Part shown: positions 8,647 to 17,730 of the stretch, one piece after another
Numbering within the stretch: the first letter of the stretch is position 1
Layout: each line of letters starts with the position of its first letter
NCBI RefSeq assembly: GCF_008632125.1
Contig: NZ_VWRN01000030.1
Coordinates: forward strand, 174,020-238,019
DNA length: 64,000 nt
Source: Cupriavidus cauae
GTDB taxonomy: Bacteria; Pseudomonadota; Gammaproteobacteria; Burkholderiales; Burkholderiaceae
Direction: 5' to 3'
Notes under the pieces: generated by a model
Told to the model about the DNA's origin: nothing
Database searches by the model: none
The model's input: only the letters and a program-made list of their open reading frames with translations
Made by a program: the position numbers and the translations under genes

Positions 8647-10893
8647 ATGTCCACCCCCCGCCGCGGCCGCCCCGCGCTGACACCGCTGGCGCGCCAGCTG
8701 GCCCTGATCGTCGCCGTCGGCGGCGCCGCCGCGCCGGTGCTCGCGCAGACCGCCGCGGGCACCACTGCCAGCACCACTGCCGGCGCCACTGCCGGCGCCA
8801 CTGCCAGCACCACCGCAAGCCCCACGGCGACCGCTACCGCGCAAGCCGAGCTGCCGACCGTCCATGTCACCGCGGGCAGCGAGCCCGCCTATCGCGCCCG
8901 CGATGCCAGCACCGGCGCCCTCGGTGACAAGCCGCTGCAGGACACGCCGTTCTCGGTCTCGGTGGTGCCGCAGGAACTGATCGAGAACCGCCAGGCCATC
9001 ACGCTGGGCGACGTGTTCCGCGGCGATCCGTCGGTGGCGCCGATCGGCGACGGTTATATCGGCGAGTCGGCGGGTTTGACCATCCGCGGCCTGCATCTCG
9101 ACCTGCTCGAGGGCTACAAGATCGACGGCCTCGCCATCCCGAACTGGGGCAGCGACGTGCCGCTCGAACACTTCGAACGCGTCGAGCTGCTCAAGGGCCT
9201 GGGCGGCTTCATGTACGGCTTCGGCGCGCCCGGCGGCATCGCCAACTTCGTCACCAAGCGTCCCACCTCGAAGTTCGCCGGCAGCGCGTCGCTCGGCTAC
9301 GTTTCCGACGGCGTGCTGCGCGAGGCGATCGACGTCGGCGGCCGCTTCGGCGCCAACGACATGTTCGGCGCGCGCGTCGGCTTCGTGCACGAGGAAGGCG
9401 ATACCTTCGTCGACGGCGGCCATATCAAGCGCGATTCCGCCTCGGTGGCGCTCGATGCCAGGCTGAGCCCCAACCTGCGCTGGTCCCTCGACGGGCTCTA
9501 CCAGCAGCGCAACGTCAAGGGCGCCTACTACGGCATCATTCCGGGCCAGGACTTCGGCGCGCCGGTGACCGAGTTTGTCAACACGCCCCGCACGCTCGAC
9601 GGCAGCCAGCGCGTGGCCAGCAAGGGCACCTATTACGAGACCGAGATCAAGAGCATCGGGACCGAGCTCAACTGGGGCTTCGCCGACGACTGGAACCTGC
9701 GCACCTCGTACCGCTTCACGCAGCAGAACCGCGGCAATGCCGACAGCGCGATCCTGCTGCTGGACAACGCCGGCAACTACGCCGAGAACCAGTACAGCTC
9801 GTATTCGCGCTACCACTACCAGCACGCCCAGACGATGGCGACCGGCAAGGTCCGCACCGGCGGCATCGAGCACGACATCGCCGCGGGCCTGTCGTGGCAG
9901 AGCCTGGTGCAGAACTGGGGCAACTTCAGCGGCGGCGGCATCATCGGCTATGGCAATCTGTACGATCCGGGCCAGTTCGTGCCGACCGGGCTGCCGCTGT
10001 CGCGCGTGCCGTCGTCGGATGTGCTGTACCGCGCCTCCAGGATCGAGCAGAAGTCGGTCTTCTTCAGCGACACCATCAAGTTCAACGAACAGTGGTCGGT
10101 GCTGGCCGGCCTGCGCTACACCCGCTACGACCAGACCGGCTACACGCCGGAGGGCGCGATCTCGAGCACCTACAAGAAGTCGCCGGTCACGCCGACCCTC
10201 GCGCTGATGTACAAGCCGGTGCAGCCGCTGACGCTGTACGGCAGCTATGTCGAATCGCTGGAGGCCGGCGGCTCCGCGCCGCTGACCGCGCGCAACGCGG
10301 GCGAGGTGTTCGGCCCGCTGAAGAGCCGCCAGTACGAGATTGGCGCCAAGGCCGAGCTGGAGGACTGGACGCTGAACGCGGCGCTGTTCCAGATCCAGCG
10401 CGGCCTGAACTACCTGCGCAACGACAACGTCTACACGCAGGACGGCGAGACCCGCTACCGCGGCATCGAGCTGTCGGCGCGCGGCAAGCTGGCGCGCGAC
10501 TGGACGCTGATGGGCGGTGTCACGCTGCTCGATTCGGAGAATGTCGAGGCCTCGCCCGACGTGCTGGGCAAGCGCGCCTACAGCGCGCCGACCTTCAAGG
10601 CCACCGCCTATGTCGAGTACGCGGTGCCGCCGGTGCCGGGCCTGGTGCTGAGCGCCGGCGGACAGTACGTGTCGAAGATGGCGCTCGAGGCCAACAACAG
10701 CAACTGGGTGCCGGCGTACCACACCTTCGATGCGGGCATCCGCTATTCGACGAAGCTGGGCAAGACGCCCGCGGTGTTCCGGCTGGTGGTCGACAACCTG
10801 ACCAACGAGAAGTACTGGCTGCCGAGCTACGGCTTCATCCTGACCCAGGGCGCGCCGCGCACGGTGCGGGCCAGCGCGACGTTCAGCTTCTGA
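8647..10893 (+). CDS. TonB-dependent siderophore receptor
   Basis: An outer-membrane beta-barrel that imports a ferric siderophore with energy from TonB-ExbBD. The 748-residue protein has an N-terminal signal peptide ending at about residue 35 (VLAQ). A low-complexity Thr/Ala linker (residues 36-60, encoded by short DNA repeats) and a TonB-box-like LPTVHVTA follow. The plug domain shows PFSVSVVPQELI, TIRGL and GAPGGIANFVTKRP, and the barrel ends in the terminal Phe signature (SATFSF). It fits the ferrichrome/ferrioxamine/pyoverdine-type receptor group, but the ligand cannot be read from sequence. It is the last gene of the iron-uptake cluster and is followed by a convergent PLP-enzyme gene. 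Confidence 0.9.
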   Translation: MSTPRRGRPALTPLARQLALIVAVGGAAAPVLAQTAAGTTASTTAGATAGATASTTASPTATATAQAELPTVHVTAGSEPAYRARDASTGALGDKPLQDTPFSVSVVPQELIENRQAITLGDVFRGDPSVAPIGDGYIGESAGLTIRGLHLDLLEGYKIDGLAIPNWGSDVPLEHFERVELLKGLGGFMYGFGAPGGIANFVTKRPTSKFAGSASLGYVSDGVLREAIDVGGRFGANDMFGARVGFVHEEGDTFVDGGHIKRDSASVALDARLSPNLRWSLDGLYQQRNVKGAYYGIIPGQDFGAPVTEFVNTPRTLDGSQRVASKGTYYETEIKSIGTELNWGFADDWNLRTSYRFTQQNRGNADSAILLLDNAGNYAENQYSSYSRYHYQHAQTMATGKVRTGGIEHDIAAGLSWQSLVQNWGNFSGGGIIGYGNLYDPGQFVPTGLPLSRVPSSDVLYRASRIEQKSVFFSDTIKFNEQWSVLAGLRYTRYDQTGYTPEGAISSTYKKSPVTPTLALMYKPVQPLTLYGSYVESLEAGGSAPLTARNAGEVFGPLKSRQYEIGAKAELEDWTLNAALFQIQRGLNYLRNDNVYTQDGETRYRGIELSARGKLARDWTLMGGVTLLDSENVEASPDVLGKRAYSAPTFKATAYVEYAVPPVPGLVLSAGGQYVSKMALEANNSNWVPAYHTFDAGIRYSTKLGKTPAVFRLVVDNLTNEKYWLPSYGFILTQGAPRTVRASATFSF

Positions 10894-10930
10894 GGCTGCG
10901 ACCTCGGGCCGGCGGAGCGTTTACCTGGTG

Positions 10931-10948
10931 ATCCCGCGAAGGCGGGAT
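10931..10948. repeat. REP-like hairpin ATCCCGC-GAAG-GCGGGAT
   Basis: A perfect 7-bp stem with a GAAG loop lies 38 bp after the receptor stop, between two convergent genes. The sequence resembles the widespread CCCGCGAAGGCGGG repetitive extragenic element. No T-run follows, so terminator function is uncertain. Confidence 0.6.
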
Positions 10949-11032
10949 GCCAAGCGCCCTTGGGCAAGGCGCTGGGTCTTCCCCTTTCGCGCGGTCGACG
11001 TGGCTTCGGTCGCGGAAGTTCCGCGTCCCCTT

Positions 11033-12289
11033 TCAACCGACCAGCTTCGCTTCCATCGCCGCCTTCAGATCGGCGATCAGGTCGCGCGTATCCTCCAGCC
11101 CGATATAGAGCCGCACCAGCTCGCCGGCATCCTGCCAGCCGGCGGGCGGCCAGCTGCCCGCCGGGCGCATCGTCTGCACGTGGTATGGCACCGCCAGGCT
11201 GTGCGCCCCGCCCCACGACCAGCCGATCGAGAACAGCCGCAGCGCTTCGACGAAGGCGTCGACCTGGGCGCGCGGATAGCGCGCGCGCAGCACCACCGCG
11301 AACAGGCCGCTGGCGCCGGAGAAGTCGCGGCGCCAGAAGGCGTGGCCGGGGCAGTCGGGCAAGGCCGGATGCAGGACCCTGGCCACCTCCGGCCGCTGGG
11401 CCAGCCACTCGGCGACCTCGCGTGCGGCGCGGTCGTGCGCCGCGAGCCGCACCGGCATGCTCGGCAGCGAGCGCAGCACCAGGTAGCAGTCGTCGGCCGA
11501 CACGCCCCAGCCCATCAGCATGCGCACGCCCTTGATGCGCTGGTAGAGCTTCTCGTCGCGGCACAGCACCGCGCCCATCAGCACGTCGCTGCCGCCCGAC
11601 TGGTACTTGGTCAGCGCCTGCACGGAAATATCGATGCCCTTGTCGAAGGGCCGGAAATAGATGCCGGCCGACCACGTGTTGTCGATCGCCGTCAGCACGC
11701 CGCGCGCCCTGGCGGCGGCGACGATGGCCTCGCTGTCGGGCACCTCCATCGTCACCGAGCCCGGCGCCTCCATCCAGATCAGCCGCGTATTAGGCTGGAT
11801 CAGCTCGGCGATGCCGGCGCCGATCATCGGATCGTAGGGCCGCACGGTGATGCCGAAATCGCGCGCCAGCCATTCGCCGTGCTCCCTATTGGGACCGTAG
11901 ACGTTGTACGGCACCAGCACGTCGTCGCCGGCCTTCAGCAGCGCGAAATAGACCAGCGAGATCGCGCCCAGGCCCGACGGCAGCAGCAAGGCGTGGCTGG
12001 CGCCTTCGAGCATCGCCAGATGCTGGCACAGCGCCTCGCTGGTCGGCGTCGCGTGGATGCCGTAGCGCCAGTAGGTGGTGGCGCCGTCGCCATGCGCGCG
12101 CAACTCGGCGAGATTGCGGAACACCACGGTGGAGCCGCGCTGGGTCGGCTGGGAGAAGGAGGCGAAACCGGGGGGAACCTGCAGGGGCGGCTGCACCGCC
12201 AGCGTCTGCACGTAGCAGTCGGGCGTTGCGGCGGGATCGTTGTCGTTCGGGGAAGCGGCGTTCGTATCGGTCAGGGGACGGTCGGACAC
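11033..12289 (-). CDS. metC: PLP-dependent Cys/Met metabolism enzyme (cystathionine beta-lyase-like)
   Basis: A 418-residue fold-type I PLP enzyme of the Cys/Met metabolism family. Visible landmarks are RGSTVVFRN, the substrate/PLP loop YWRYGIHATPT, LLPSGLGAISL, the strand IWMEAPGSVTMEVPD, AIDNTWSAG and the PLP lysine at about residue 228 in LTKYQSGGSD. The motifs YGIHATPT and GLGAISL favour the MetC-type cystathionine beta-lyase, which makes homocysteine in methionine synthesis. Cystathionine gamma-synthase or gamma-lyase cannot be fully excluded. It is transcribed towards the iron operon. The first 28 residues form a variable, Asp/Asn-rich tail, so the true start might be slightly downstream. 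Confidence 0.8.
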   Translation of the reverse strand: MSDRPLTDTNAASPNDNDPAATPDCYVQTLAVQPPLQVPPGFASFSQPTQRGSTVVFRNLAELRAHGDGATTYWRYGIHATPTSEALCQHLAMLEGASHALLLPSGLGAISLVYFALLKAGDDVLVPYNVYGPNREHGEWLARDFGITVRPYDPMIGAGIAELIQPNTRLIWMEAPGSVTMEVPDSEAIVAAARARGVLTAIDNTWSAGIYFRPFDKGIDISVQALTKYQSGGSDVLMGAVLCRDEKLYQRIKGVRMLMGWGVSADDCYLVLRSLPSMPVRLAAHDRAAREVAEWLAQRPEVARVLHPALPDCPGHAFWRRDFSGASGLFAVVLRARYPRAQVDAFVEALRLFSIGWSWGGAHSLAVPYHVQTMRPAGSWPPAGWQDAGELVRLYIGLEDTRDLIADLKAAMEAKLVG

Positions 12290-12390
12290 GGCGGATTCCT
12301 TGTCTGGCGAGTGCGGATAGAGCCTCCGAGCTTACCAGCAATGACGGCGGCGCCGCCATGGGGGCCGATGGCCGCTGCGCGGCCGGCCGC

Positions 12391-12501
12391 GCTTAACCTG
12401 CTTGAACGGCTTGACGTGCTTGACCCGCTTGTGCGGCGTGACCGCTTGATCTGCTCAAGCCGCTTGGCCCGCTTGCGCCCTTGAGCCGCTTAACGCTTGC
12501 G
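12391..12501. repeat. 9-bp tandem repeat array, GCTTGNNNN type
   Basis: About twelve copies of a 9-bp unit starting GCTT (a few are 7-8 bp) run through the end of the minus-strand gene at 12490 and on past it. Read on the minus strand, the first units contain the last codons and the TAA stop (Lys-Arg-stop), and later units repeat CAAGCGGNN. The array therefore appears to have grown from the 3' end of that gene. The rest of the 200-bp gap holds nothing I recognise. Confidence 0.8.
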
Positions 12502-12936
12502 GTCTTCGACGATCCCCGAGCGCGGCGGCGGCGGTCCGTAGACCACGCCGCTGTTGGGCGTCATGTCGATCGACGGCACCGCGACCACGCCGTCGGGGCC
12601 GACATAGACGGGCATTTGCTGGCCGGAAGGATAAGGCTGGGGCGGCGGCAGGGCCGGCGCCGCCGGCACCGCCGGCATGCCACGGGCGGCGTCGCGCTGG
12701 CGTTGCGCCGGCGCCTTGGGGTTGCCGTCAGCGGTGCCGGTGCCTGTGCGGGCGCCATTACCGACACCATTACCGACACCATTACCGCCGCCAACGCCCG
12801 CACGCGGCGGCGACGCGGTCGACAGCACCGTGTCGCCGGCCGCCGTGGCCGGCGCGGACCACGCCAGCACGGCGGCGGCCGCGGCCCCGGCCGCACCGAT
12901 CGCTGCAACCAGGCCTGCCACGCGCCGCCGGCTCAT
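12490..12936 (-). CDS. Small exported proline/glycine-rich protein of unknown function
   Basis: A 148-residue protein that I do not recognise. It begins MSRRR, has a hydrophobic signal sequence (about residues 6-33, AAA-type cleavage site after ATAAG) and then a GNGVGNGVGNG stretch encoded by three 12-bp DNA repeats. A charged linker and a Pro-rich tail follow, with PVYVGPDGVVAVPSIDMTPNSG and YGPPPP. Its ATG lies 2 bp after the bktB stop, so it is very likely cotranscribed and translationally coupled with bktB. Codon use is normal for the window. Expression as an envelope or secreted protein is inferred from the signal peptide only. Confidence 0.65.
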   Translation of the reverse strand: MSRRRVAGLVAAIGAAGAAAAAVLAWSAPATAAGDTVLSTASPPRAGVGGGNGVGNGVGNGARTGTGTADGNPKAPAQRQRDAARGMPAVPAAPALPPPQPYPSGQQMPVYVGPDGVVAVPSIDMTPNSGVVYGPPPPRSGIVEDRKR

Positions 12937-12938
12937 GG

Positions 12939-14123
12939 TCAGATCCGCTCGAAGATCGCCGCGATGCCCTGGCCGCCGCCGATGCACATCGTCACCAGCG
13001 CATAGCGGCCCTGCACCCGCTGCAGCTCGTACAGCGCCTTGACCGTGATCAGTGCACCGGTGGCGCCGATCGGGTGGCCCAGCGAAATGCCCGAGCCGTT
13101 CGGATTGACCTTCTGCGGGTCCAGGCCGAGCGCCTTGTTGACCGCGCAGGCCTGCGCGGCGAACGCCTCGTTGGCCTCGATCACGTCCAGATCGGCGACC
13201 GACAGGCCGGCGCGCTCGAGCGCCTTGCGCGTAGCCGGCACCGGGCCGATGCCCATGGTCTTGGGGTCGACGCCGGCGTGGCCATACGACACCAGCCGCG
13301 CCAGCGGCTTCAGGCCGCGCCGCTCGGCGACGCTGCGCTCCATCAGCACGACCGCGGCGGCGCCGTCGTTCAGGCCCGACGCGTTGCCGGCCGTCACGGT
13401 GCCGTTCTCCTTGACGAAGACCGGCTTGAGCTTGGACATGTCCTCGGCCTTGGCGTCGTGGCGCACATGCTCGTCGGTGTCGAACACGACGTCGCCCTTG
13501 CGCGACTTCAGCGTGACGGGAAGGATCTGCTCCTTGAAGCGCCCTTCGCGGATCGCGGCCGAGGCGCGGCGATGCGATTCCAGCGCGGCCTCGTCCTGCT
13601 GCGCGCGGCTGATGTCGTACTCGCGCGCGACGTTCTCGGCCGTGACGCCCATGTGGATCGAATGGAAGGGGTCGTGCAGCGCGCCGAGCATCATGTCGAG
13701 CAGCTTCGCGTCGCCCATGCGCGCGCCCCAGCGTGCCGCGGGGGCCAGGTACGGCGCGCGGCTCATGCTCTCGGCGCCGCCGCCGATGGCGACATCGGCG
13801 TCGCCCAGCATCACGGTCTGCGCCGCGCTGACGATGGCCTGCAGGCCGGAGCCGCACAGCCGGTTGACCGTCAGGGCCGGCGCGTCGATCGACACTCCGC
13901 CCTCCACCGCCGCCACGCGCGCCAGATACATGTCGCGCGGCTCGGTCTGGATCACGTTGCCGAACACCACGTGGCCGACTTCGTCGCCCTGCACGCTGGC
14001 GCGGGCAAGGGCCTCGCGCACCACCATCGCGCCGAGCTCGGTCGGCGACAGGTCTTTCAGGCTGCCGCCAAAGGTTCCGATCGGGGTCCGTACGCCGCTG
14101 ACCACCACCACTTCACGGGTCAT
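12939..14123 (-). CDS. bktB: Beta-ketothiolase BktB
   Basis: Condenses acetyl-CoA with acetyl- or propionyl-CoA (and cleaves 3-ketoacyl-CoAs), supplying C4-C6 precursors for polyhydroxyalkanoate. The 394-residue product matches the known Cupriavidus necator BktB closely from memory (MTREVVVVSGVRT, GHVVFGNVIQTEPRDMYL). The acylated Cys90 lies in NRLCGSGLQ, the GHPIGATGA motif carries the catalytic His, and the second Cys lies in CIGGGQG. The start at 14123 has GGAGA seven bases upstream; an in-frame ATG at 14135 lacks a site. It is separated from the phaCAB operon by rimO and phaR. Confidence 0.93.
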   Translation of the reverse strand: MTREVVVVSGVRTPIGTFGGSLKDLSPTELGAMVVREALARASVQGDEVGHVVFGNVIQTEPRDMYLARVAAVEGGVSIDAPALTVNRLCGSGLQAIVSAAQTVMLGDADVAIGGGAESMSRAPYLAPAARWGARMGDAKLLDMMLGALHDPFHSIHMGVTAENVAREYDISRAQQDEAALESHRRASAAIREGRFKEQILPVTLKSRKGDVVFDTDEHVRHDAKAEDMSKLKPVFVKENGTVTAGNASGLNDGAAAVVLMERSVAERRGLKPLARLVSYGHAGVDPKTMGIGPVPATRKALERAGLSVADLDVIEANEAFAAQACAVNKALGLDPQKVNPNGSGISLGHPIGATGALITVKALYELQRVQGRYALVTMCIGGGQGIAAIFERI

Positions 14124-14244
14124 GTCTGTCTCCATTGGGTAATGTTGCACCGCAAAGTATAGCCCTGCGGTCCATTTTCCGAACGATCGTACTTTTACCT
14201 AATGTCGGCCCGGCGATTAGGCCCCGGCTGGCATGCCGGTGGTG

Positions 14245-15657
14245 TTACGCCACCGCCTCGCCCCACAGGTCGTGGCCGTCGGCGCCGGTGATTCGCACCG
14301 AAACGAACTCGCCGGTCTTGTAGCGCTGGTACGGCTTTGCGGGCGGATCGATATAGACCAGGCCGTCGATCTCCGGTGCATCGGCGGCCGAGCGGCCGAT
14401 GCCGCCATCCTGGTTGACCTCGTCGACCAGCACGCGCAGCGTCTGGCCGACCTTGCGCTCCAGGCGGCGGGCCGACACGGCCTCGGCGACTTCCATGAAG
14501 CGCGCGCGGCGCTCCTCGCGGACCTCATCGGGCAGCGCGCCGGGCAGATCGTTGGCGGTGGCGCCCTCGACCGGCGAGTAGGCGAAGCAGCCGACGCGGT
14601 CCAGCTCGGCCTCGGCGATGAAGTCGAGCAGCGTCTGGAATTCGGCCTCGGTCTCGCCCGGGAAGCCGGCGATGAAGGTGCTGCGGATGGTCAGGTCCGG
14701 ACAGATCTCGCGCCAGGCGCGGATCCGCTCCATGGTCTTCTCGGCGTTGGCCGGGCGCTTCATCCGCTTGAGCACGTCCGGGTGCGCGTGCTGCAGCGGC
14801 ACGTCCAGATACGGCAGCACATGGCCGTCGTTCATCAGCGGGATGATCTCGTCGACGTGAGGATACGGATAGACGTAATGCAGGCGCACCCAGGCGCCAT
14901 ATTCGCGCGCCAGTTCGCCGAGCGCGCCGACCAGTTCGGTCATGCGCGTCTTCAGCGGGCGGCCGTTCCAGAAGCCGGTGCGGTACTTGACGTCGACGCC
15001 GTAGGCGCTCGTGTCCTGGGAGATCACCAGCAGTTCCTTGACGCCGGACTTGAACAGATTCTCGGCCTCGAGCATCACCTCGGCGACCGGACGCGACACC
15101 AGGTCGCCGCGCATCGACGGGATGATGCAGAACGAGCAGCGGTGATTGCAGCCCTCTGAAATCTTCAGATAGGCGTAGTGCTTGGGCGTCAGCTTGATGC
15201 CGGCCGGCGGCACCAGATCGATGAAGGGATCGTGCGGCTTGGGCAGGTGCGTGTGCACGGCCTGCATGACCTCGCCCAGCGCATGCGGGCCGGTGACGGC
15301 CAGCACCTTCGGATGCACGCTGGTGACGATATCGTTGCCGCCGGCATCCTTCTTGGCGCCAAGGCAGCCGGTGACGATCACCTTGCCGTTCTCGGTCAGC
15401 GCTTCGCCGATCGCGTCCAGGCTCTCCTGCACCGCCTCGTCGATGAAGCCGCAGGTATTGACGACCACCAGGTCGGCGCCGTCATAGGTGCCGCTGATGG
15501 CATAACCCTCGGCACGCAGCTGGGTGATGATCTGTTCGGAATCGACGAGGGCCTTGGGGCAGCCGAGTGATACGAAGCCCACCTTCGGCGTGGTGGCGGC
15601 CGCGCCAGTGACGGCGCCGGCGGAAGACGAGGACGGAGAGGACGACTGAGACGACAT
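14245..15657 (-). CDS. rimO: Ribosomal protein S12 methylthiotransferase RimO
   Basis: A radical-SAM enzyme that methylthiolates an Asp of ribosomal protein S12. The 470-residue protein starts with a Ser/Ala-rich tail of about 24 residues. The UPF0004 domain follows with three Cys ligands of the auxiliary 4Fe-4S cluster ([26 protein letters not shown]), then the radical-SAM CxxxCxxC motif in [14 protein letters not shown], and a C-terminal TRAM domain. Genes for RimO and PhaR are also neighbours in Cupriavidus. The start ATG at 15657 was chosen because the long upstream extension of the frame is Arg/Gly-rich nonsense that overlaps phaR. Confidence 0.93.
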   Translation of the reverse strand: MSSQSSSPSSSSAGAVTGAAATTPKVGFVSLGCPKALVDSEQIITQLRAEGYAISGTYDGADLVVVNTCGFIDEAVQESLDAIGEALTENGKVIVTGCLGAKKDAGGNDIVTSVHPKVLAVTGPHALGEVMQAVHTHLPKPHDPFIDLVPPAGIKLTPKHYAYLKISEGCNHRCSFCIIPSMRGDLVSRPVAEVMLEAENLFKSGVKELLVISQDTSAYGVDVKYRTGFWNGRPLKTRMTELVGALGELAREYGAWVRLHYVYPYPHVDEIIPLMNDGHVLPYLDVPLQHAHPDVLKRMKRPANAEKTMERIRAWREICPDLTIRSTFIAGFPGETEAEFQTLLDFIAEAELDRVGCFAYSPVEGATANDLPGALPDEVREERRARFMEVAEAVSARRLERKVGQTLRVLVDEVNQDGGIGRSAADAPEIDGLVYIDPPAKPYQRYKTGEFVSVRITGADGHDLWGEAVA

Positions 15658-15839
15658 GGATTTCGCGGTGTGGGGGGCGCGCCCTTGGGTGGCGCGCGCT
15701 GTCTTGGGCCGCGACCTGCCATCCCGAAGACGGCCGTGGCGGCGGAACGACCGCGATTCTACCCCGAGACCACCGCGTCGGCAGGCGGGCGCCGGGCCCG
15801 CCGTTACTGCAAAGCTAATGCAGTGGACGCCGTCGCCGT

Positions 15840-16409
15840 TCAGCCCTGGCCGGTCTTCTTGTTGTTGTCCGGCTGGTTGAACGGGAAATTGCCGAACATG
15901 TTCTTGGCCTGGTTCTGCATCTGCTCCTGCATCTGCACGAACAGGTTTTTGCTCTGCTCGATGTAGTTGCTCATCATGCCCTGCATCATCGGCGCCTGCA
16001 TGTTCATGAATTGCGACCACATGTCGGGGCTGAAGGCCTCGCCCGAATACAGGCCCTTGGAGTTTTCGGCCAGCTTGTTCTGGATGTCGATGAAGGCCTG
16101 GATGTTCTTCTCCAGGTAGGTGCCCATCATGCCCTGCATCGCGTGGCCGTAGAAGCGGATGATCTGCGACAGCATCGCGCTGGAGAACATCGGCACGCCA
16201 CCGGTTTCTTCCTCGAGGATGATCTGCAGCAGGATGCTGCGCGTCAGTTCGTCCCCCGACTTGGCGTCGACGACCTTGAACTCCTCGTTGTCCATCACGA
16301 GCTGCTTGACATCGGCCAGGGTGATATAGGTGCTGGTCTGCGTGTCGTAGAGCCGGCGATTGGGATATTTCTTGATCAGTCGCTCTGCGCCTTTCTTGGT
16401 GGTGGCCAT
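15840..16409 (-). CDS. phaR: Polyhydroxyalkanoate synthesis repressor PhaR
   Basis: A DNA- and PHA-binding repressor that controls phasin (phaP) and its own gene and leaves DNA when it adsorbs to growing PHA granules. The 189-residue product has the conserved PhaR DNA-binding domain at the N-terminus ([25 protein letters not shown]). A PHB-accumulation regulatory domain follows ([23 protein letters not shown]), and the C-terminal part is Met/Gln-rich and amphipathic. AAGGAT upstream of the ATG at 16409 supports this start. It lies downstream of phaB on the same strand, separated by 482 bp, and so probably has its own promoter. Confidence 0.95.
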   Translation of the reverse strand: MATTKKGAERLIKKYPNRRLYDTQTSTYITLADVKQLVMDNEEFKVVDAKSGDELTRSILLQIILEEETGGVPMFSSAMLSQIIRFYGHAMQGMMGTYLEKNIQAFIDIQNKLAENSKGLYSGEAFSPDMWSQFMNMQAPMMQGMMSNYIEQSKNLFVQMQEQMQNQAKNMFGNFPFNQPDNNKKTGQG

Positions 16410-16491
16410 CGGTGCTCTATCCTTTTGTAATCCGCTGCCGGTGCGCTGACGCCGCAGCCCATGCTCGTGCGGCACGGTCGATCGTTTGCTG

Positions 16492-16518
16492 TTGCACCGC
16501 ATGCCGTGCAGTGCGCAA
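16492..16518. promoter_or_regulatory. Imperfect TTGC...GCAA inverted repeat upstream of phaR
   Basis: TTGCACCGCA (16492-16501) faces TGCAGTGCGCAA (16507-16518), about 83 bp before the phaR start codon. The TTGC/GCA half-sites resemble the palindrome in the phaP promoter region (59920-59934), so autoregulation by PhaR is possible. The 482-bp phaR-phaB gap otherwise holds the phaCAB hairpin and an A-rich patch (16660-16730) in which I see no gene. Confidence 0.35.
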
Positions 16519-16849
16519 TCCGGCAACGCTTGCGGCGCGGGGCCGACCCGCCGGCCAAGGGCGCGATCCATGTCGAATTTCCGGATGTCCCAAATTGGTG
16601 CCGACGGCGTTGATTTCCTGATTCTATGCTTAACAAGGCACTGTGAAAAGGCGCGGGCGCTAAGGAAAACCCGCAAGCAAACGCGCGAAATCGCCGGGTA
16701 AACAGGGGAAAAAGCCGGGGAAAAAAGCGAGGTGCGAGCGCCGGACGCGCGCACGCGCCGGCACGGTGCTGCGGCGCGTCCAACGCAGCGCAACACCGGC
16801 CGCCGCGATGTTGGCGTCGGGCCAGTATCGCGCCGGTGCCGGACCGGTG

Positions 16850-16874
16850 CCGGGCCGGCAGATCGCCGGCCCGG
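16850..16874 (-). terminator. GC-rich hairpin after phaB
   Basis: A perfect 10-bp stem (CCGGGCCGGC and its complement) with a 5-nt loop begins 18 bp after the phaB stop. It is very stable but lacks a T-run, so it may end the phaCAB transcript in a Rho-assisted way or protect its 3' end. Confidence 0.55.
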
Positions 16875-16891
16875 TCGGTCAGCCCGACGGA

Positions 16892-17632
16892 TCAGCCCAT
16901 GTGCAGGCCGCCGTTCAGCGAGAAGTCGGCACCGGTGGCAAAGCCCGATTCCTCGGAGGCCAGCCAGGCGCAGATCGAGGCGATCTCCTCCGGCTGGCCC
17001 AGGCGCTTGACCGGGATCGTACCGACGATCTTGTCGAGCACGTCCTGGCGGATCGCCTTGACCATATCGGTAGCGATATAGCCCGGCGACACCGTGTTGA
17101 CCGTCACGCCCTTGGTCGCGACTTCCTGCGCCAGCGCCATCGTGAAGCCATGCAGGCCCGCCTTCGCGGTCGAGTAGTTGGTCTGGCCGAACTGCCCCTT
17201 CTGCCCGTTGACCGACGAGATATTGACGATCCGGCCCCAGCCGCGATCCGCCATGCCGTCGATCACCTGCTTGGTGACGTTGAACAGCGAGGTCAGGTTG
17301 GTGTCGATCACCGCGTCCCAGTCGGCGCGCGTCATCTTGCGGAACACCACGTCGCGCGTGATGCCCGCATTGTTGATCAGCACATCGACCTCGCCGACCT
17401 CCGCCTTGACCTTGTCGAACGCGGCCTTGGTCGAATCCCAGTCGGCCACATTGCCCTCGGAGGCAATGAAGTCGAAGCCGAGCGCCTTCTGCTGTTCCAG
17501 CCAGCGTTCACGGCGCGGCGAATTGGGGCCGCAGCCCGCGACCACGCGATAGCCTTCCTTGGCCAGGCGCTGGCAGATCGCGGTGCCGATGCCGCCCATG
17601 CCGCCCGTTACGTATGCAATGCGCTGAGTCAT
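16892..17632 (-). CDS. phaB: Acetoacetyl-CoA reductase (NADPH)
   Basis: Reduces acetoacetyl-CoA to (R)-3-hydroxybutyryl-CoA, the PHB monomer (cytoplasmic short-chain dehydrogenase). The 246-residue protein has the cofactor motif GGMGGIG, NNAG, and the catalytic triad Ser140, Tyr153 and Lys157 (NISSVNGQKGQFGQTNYSTAK). It is near identical to PhaB1 of Cupriavidus as I remember it. The ATG at 17632 is preceded by AGGAGTGGAT; an in-frame GTG six bases upstream is less likely. It is the last gene of phaC-phaA-phaB, 98 bp after phaA. Confidence 0.96.
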   Translation of the reverse strand: MTQRIAYVTGGMGGIGTAICQRLAKEGYRVVAGCGPNSPRRERWLEQQKALGFDFIASEGNVADWDSTKAAFDKVKAEVGEVDVLINNAGITRDVVFRKMTRADWDAVIDTNLTSLFNVTKQVIDGMADRGWGRIVNISSVNGQKGQFGQTNYSTAKAGLHGFTMALAQEVATKGVTVNTVSPGYIATDMVKAIRQDVLDKIVGTIPVKRLGQPEEIASICAWLASEESGFATGADFSLNGGLHMG

Positions 17633-17730
17633 ATCCACTCCTGATCAGATTCTTGTTATCGACGCCGGCGCGCCGCACGGACGGCGCCATGCCGCCCGCA
17701 TCCACACCCTGCCCGCCGGCACACCCCTCC

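Noticed and set aside
8092..10722. An 876-codon minus-strand frame opposite the TonB-dependent receptor
   Set aside because: Shadow of the receptor gene; no ribosome site and no recognisable domain.
12290..12390. SAM or other riboswitch upstream of the MetC-like gene
   Set aside because: No conserved riboswitch core could be recognised in the short leader.
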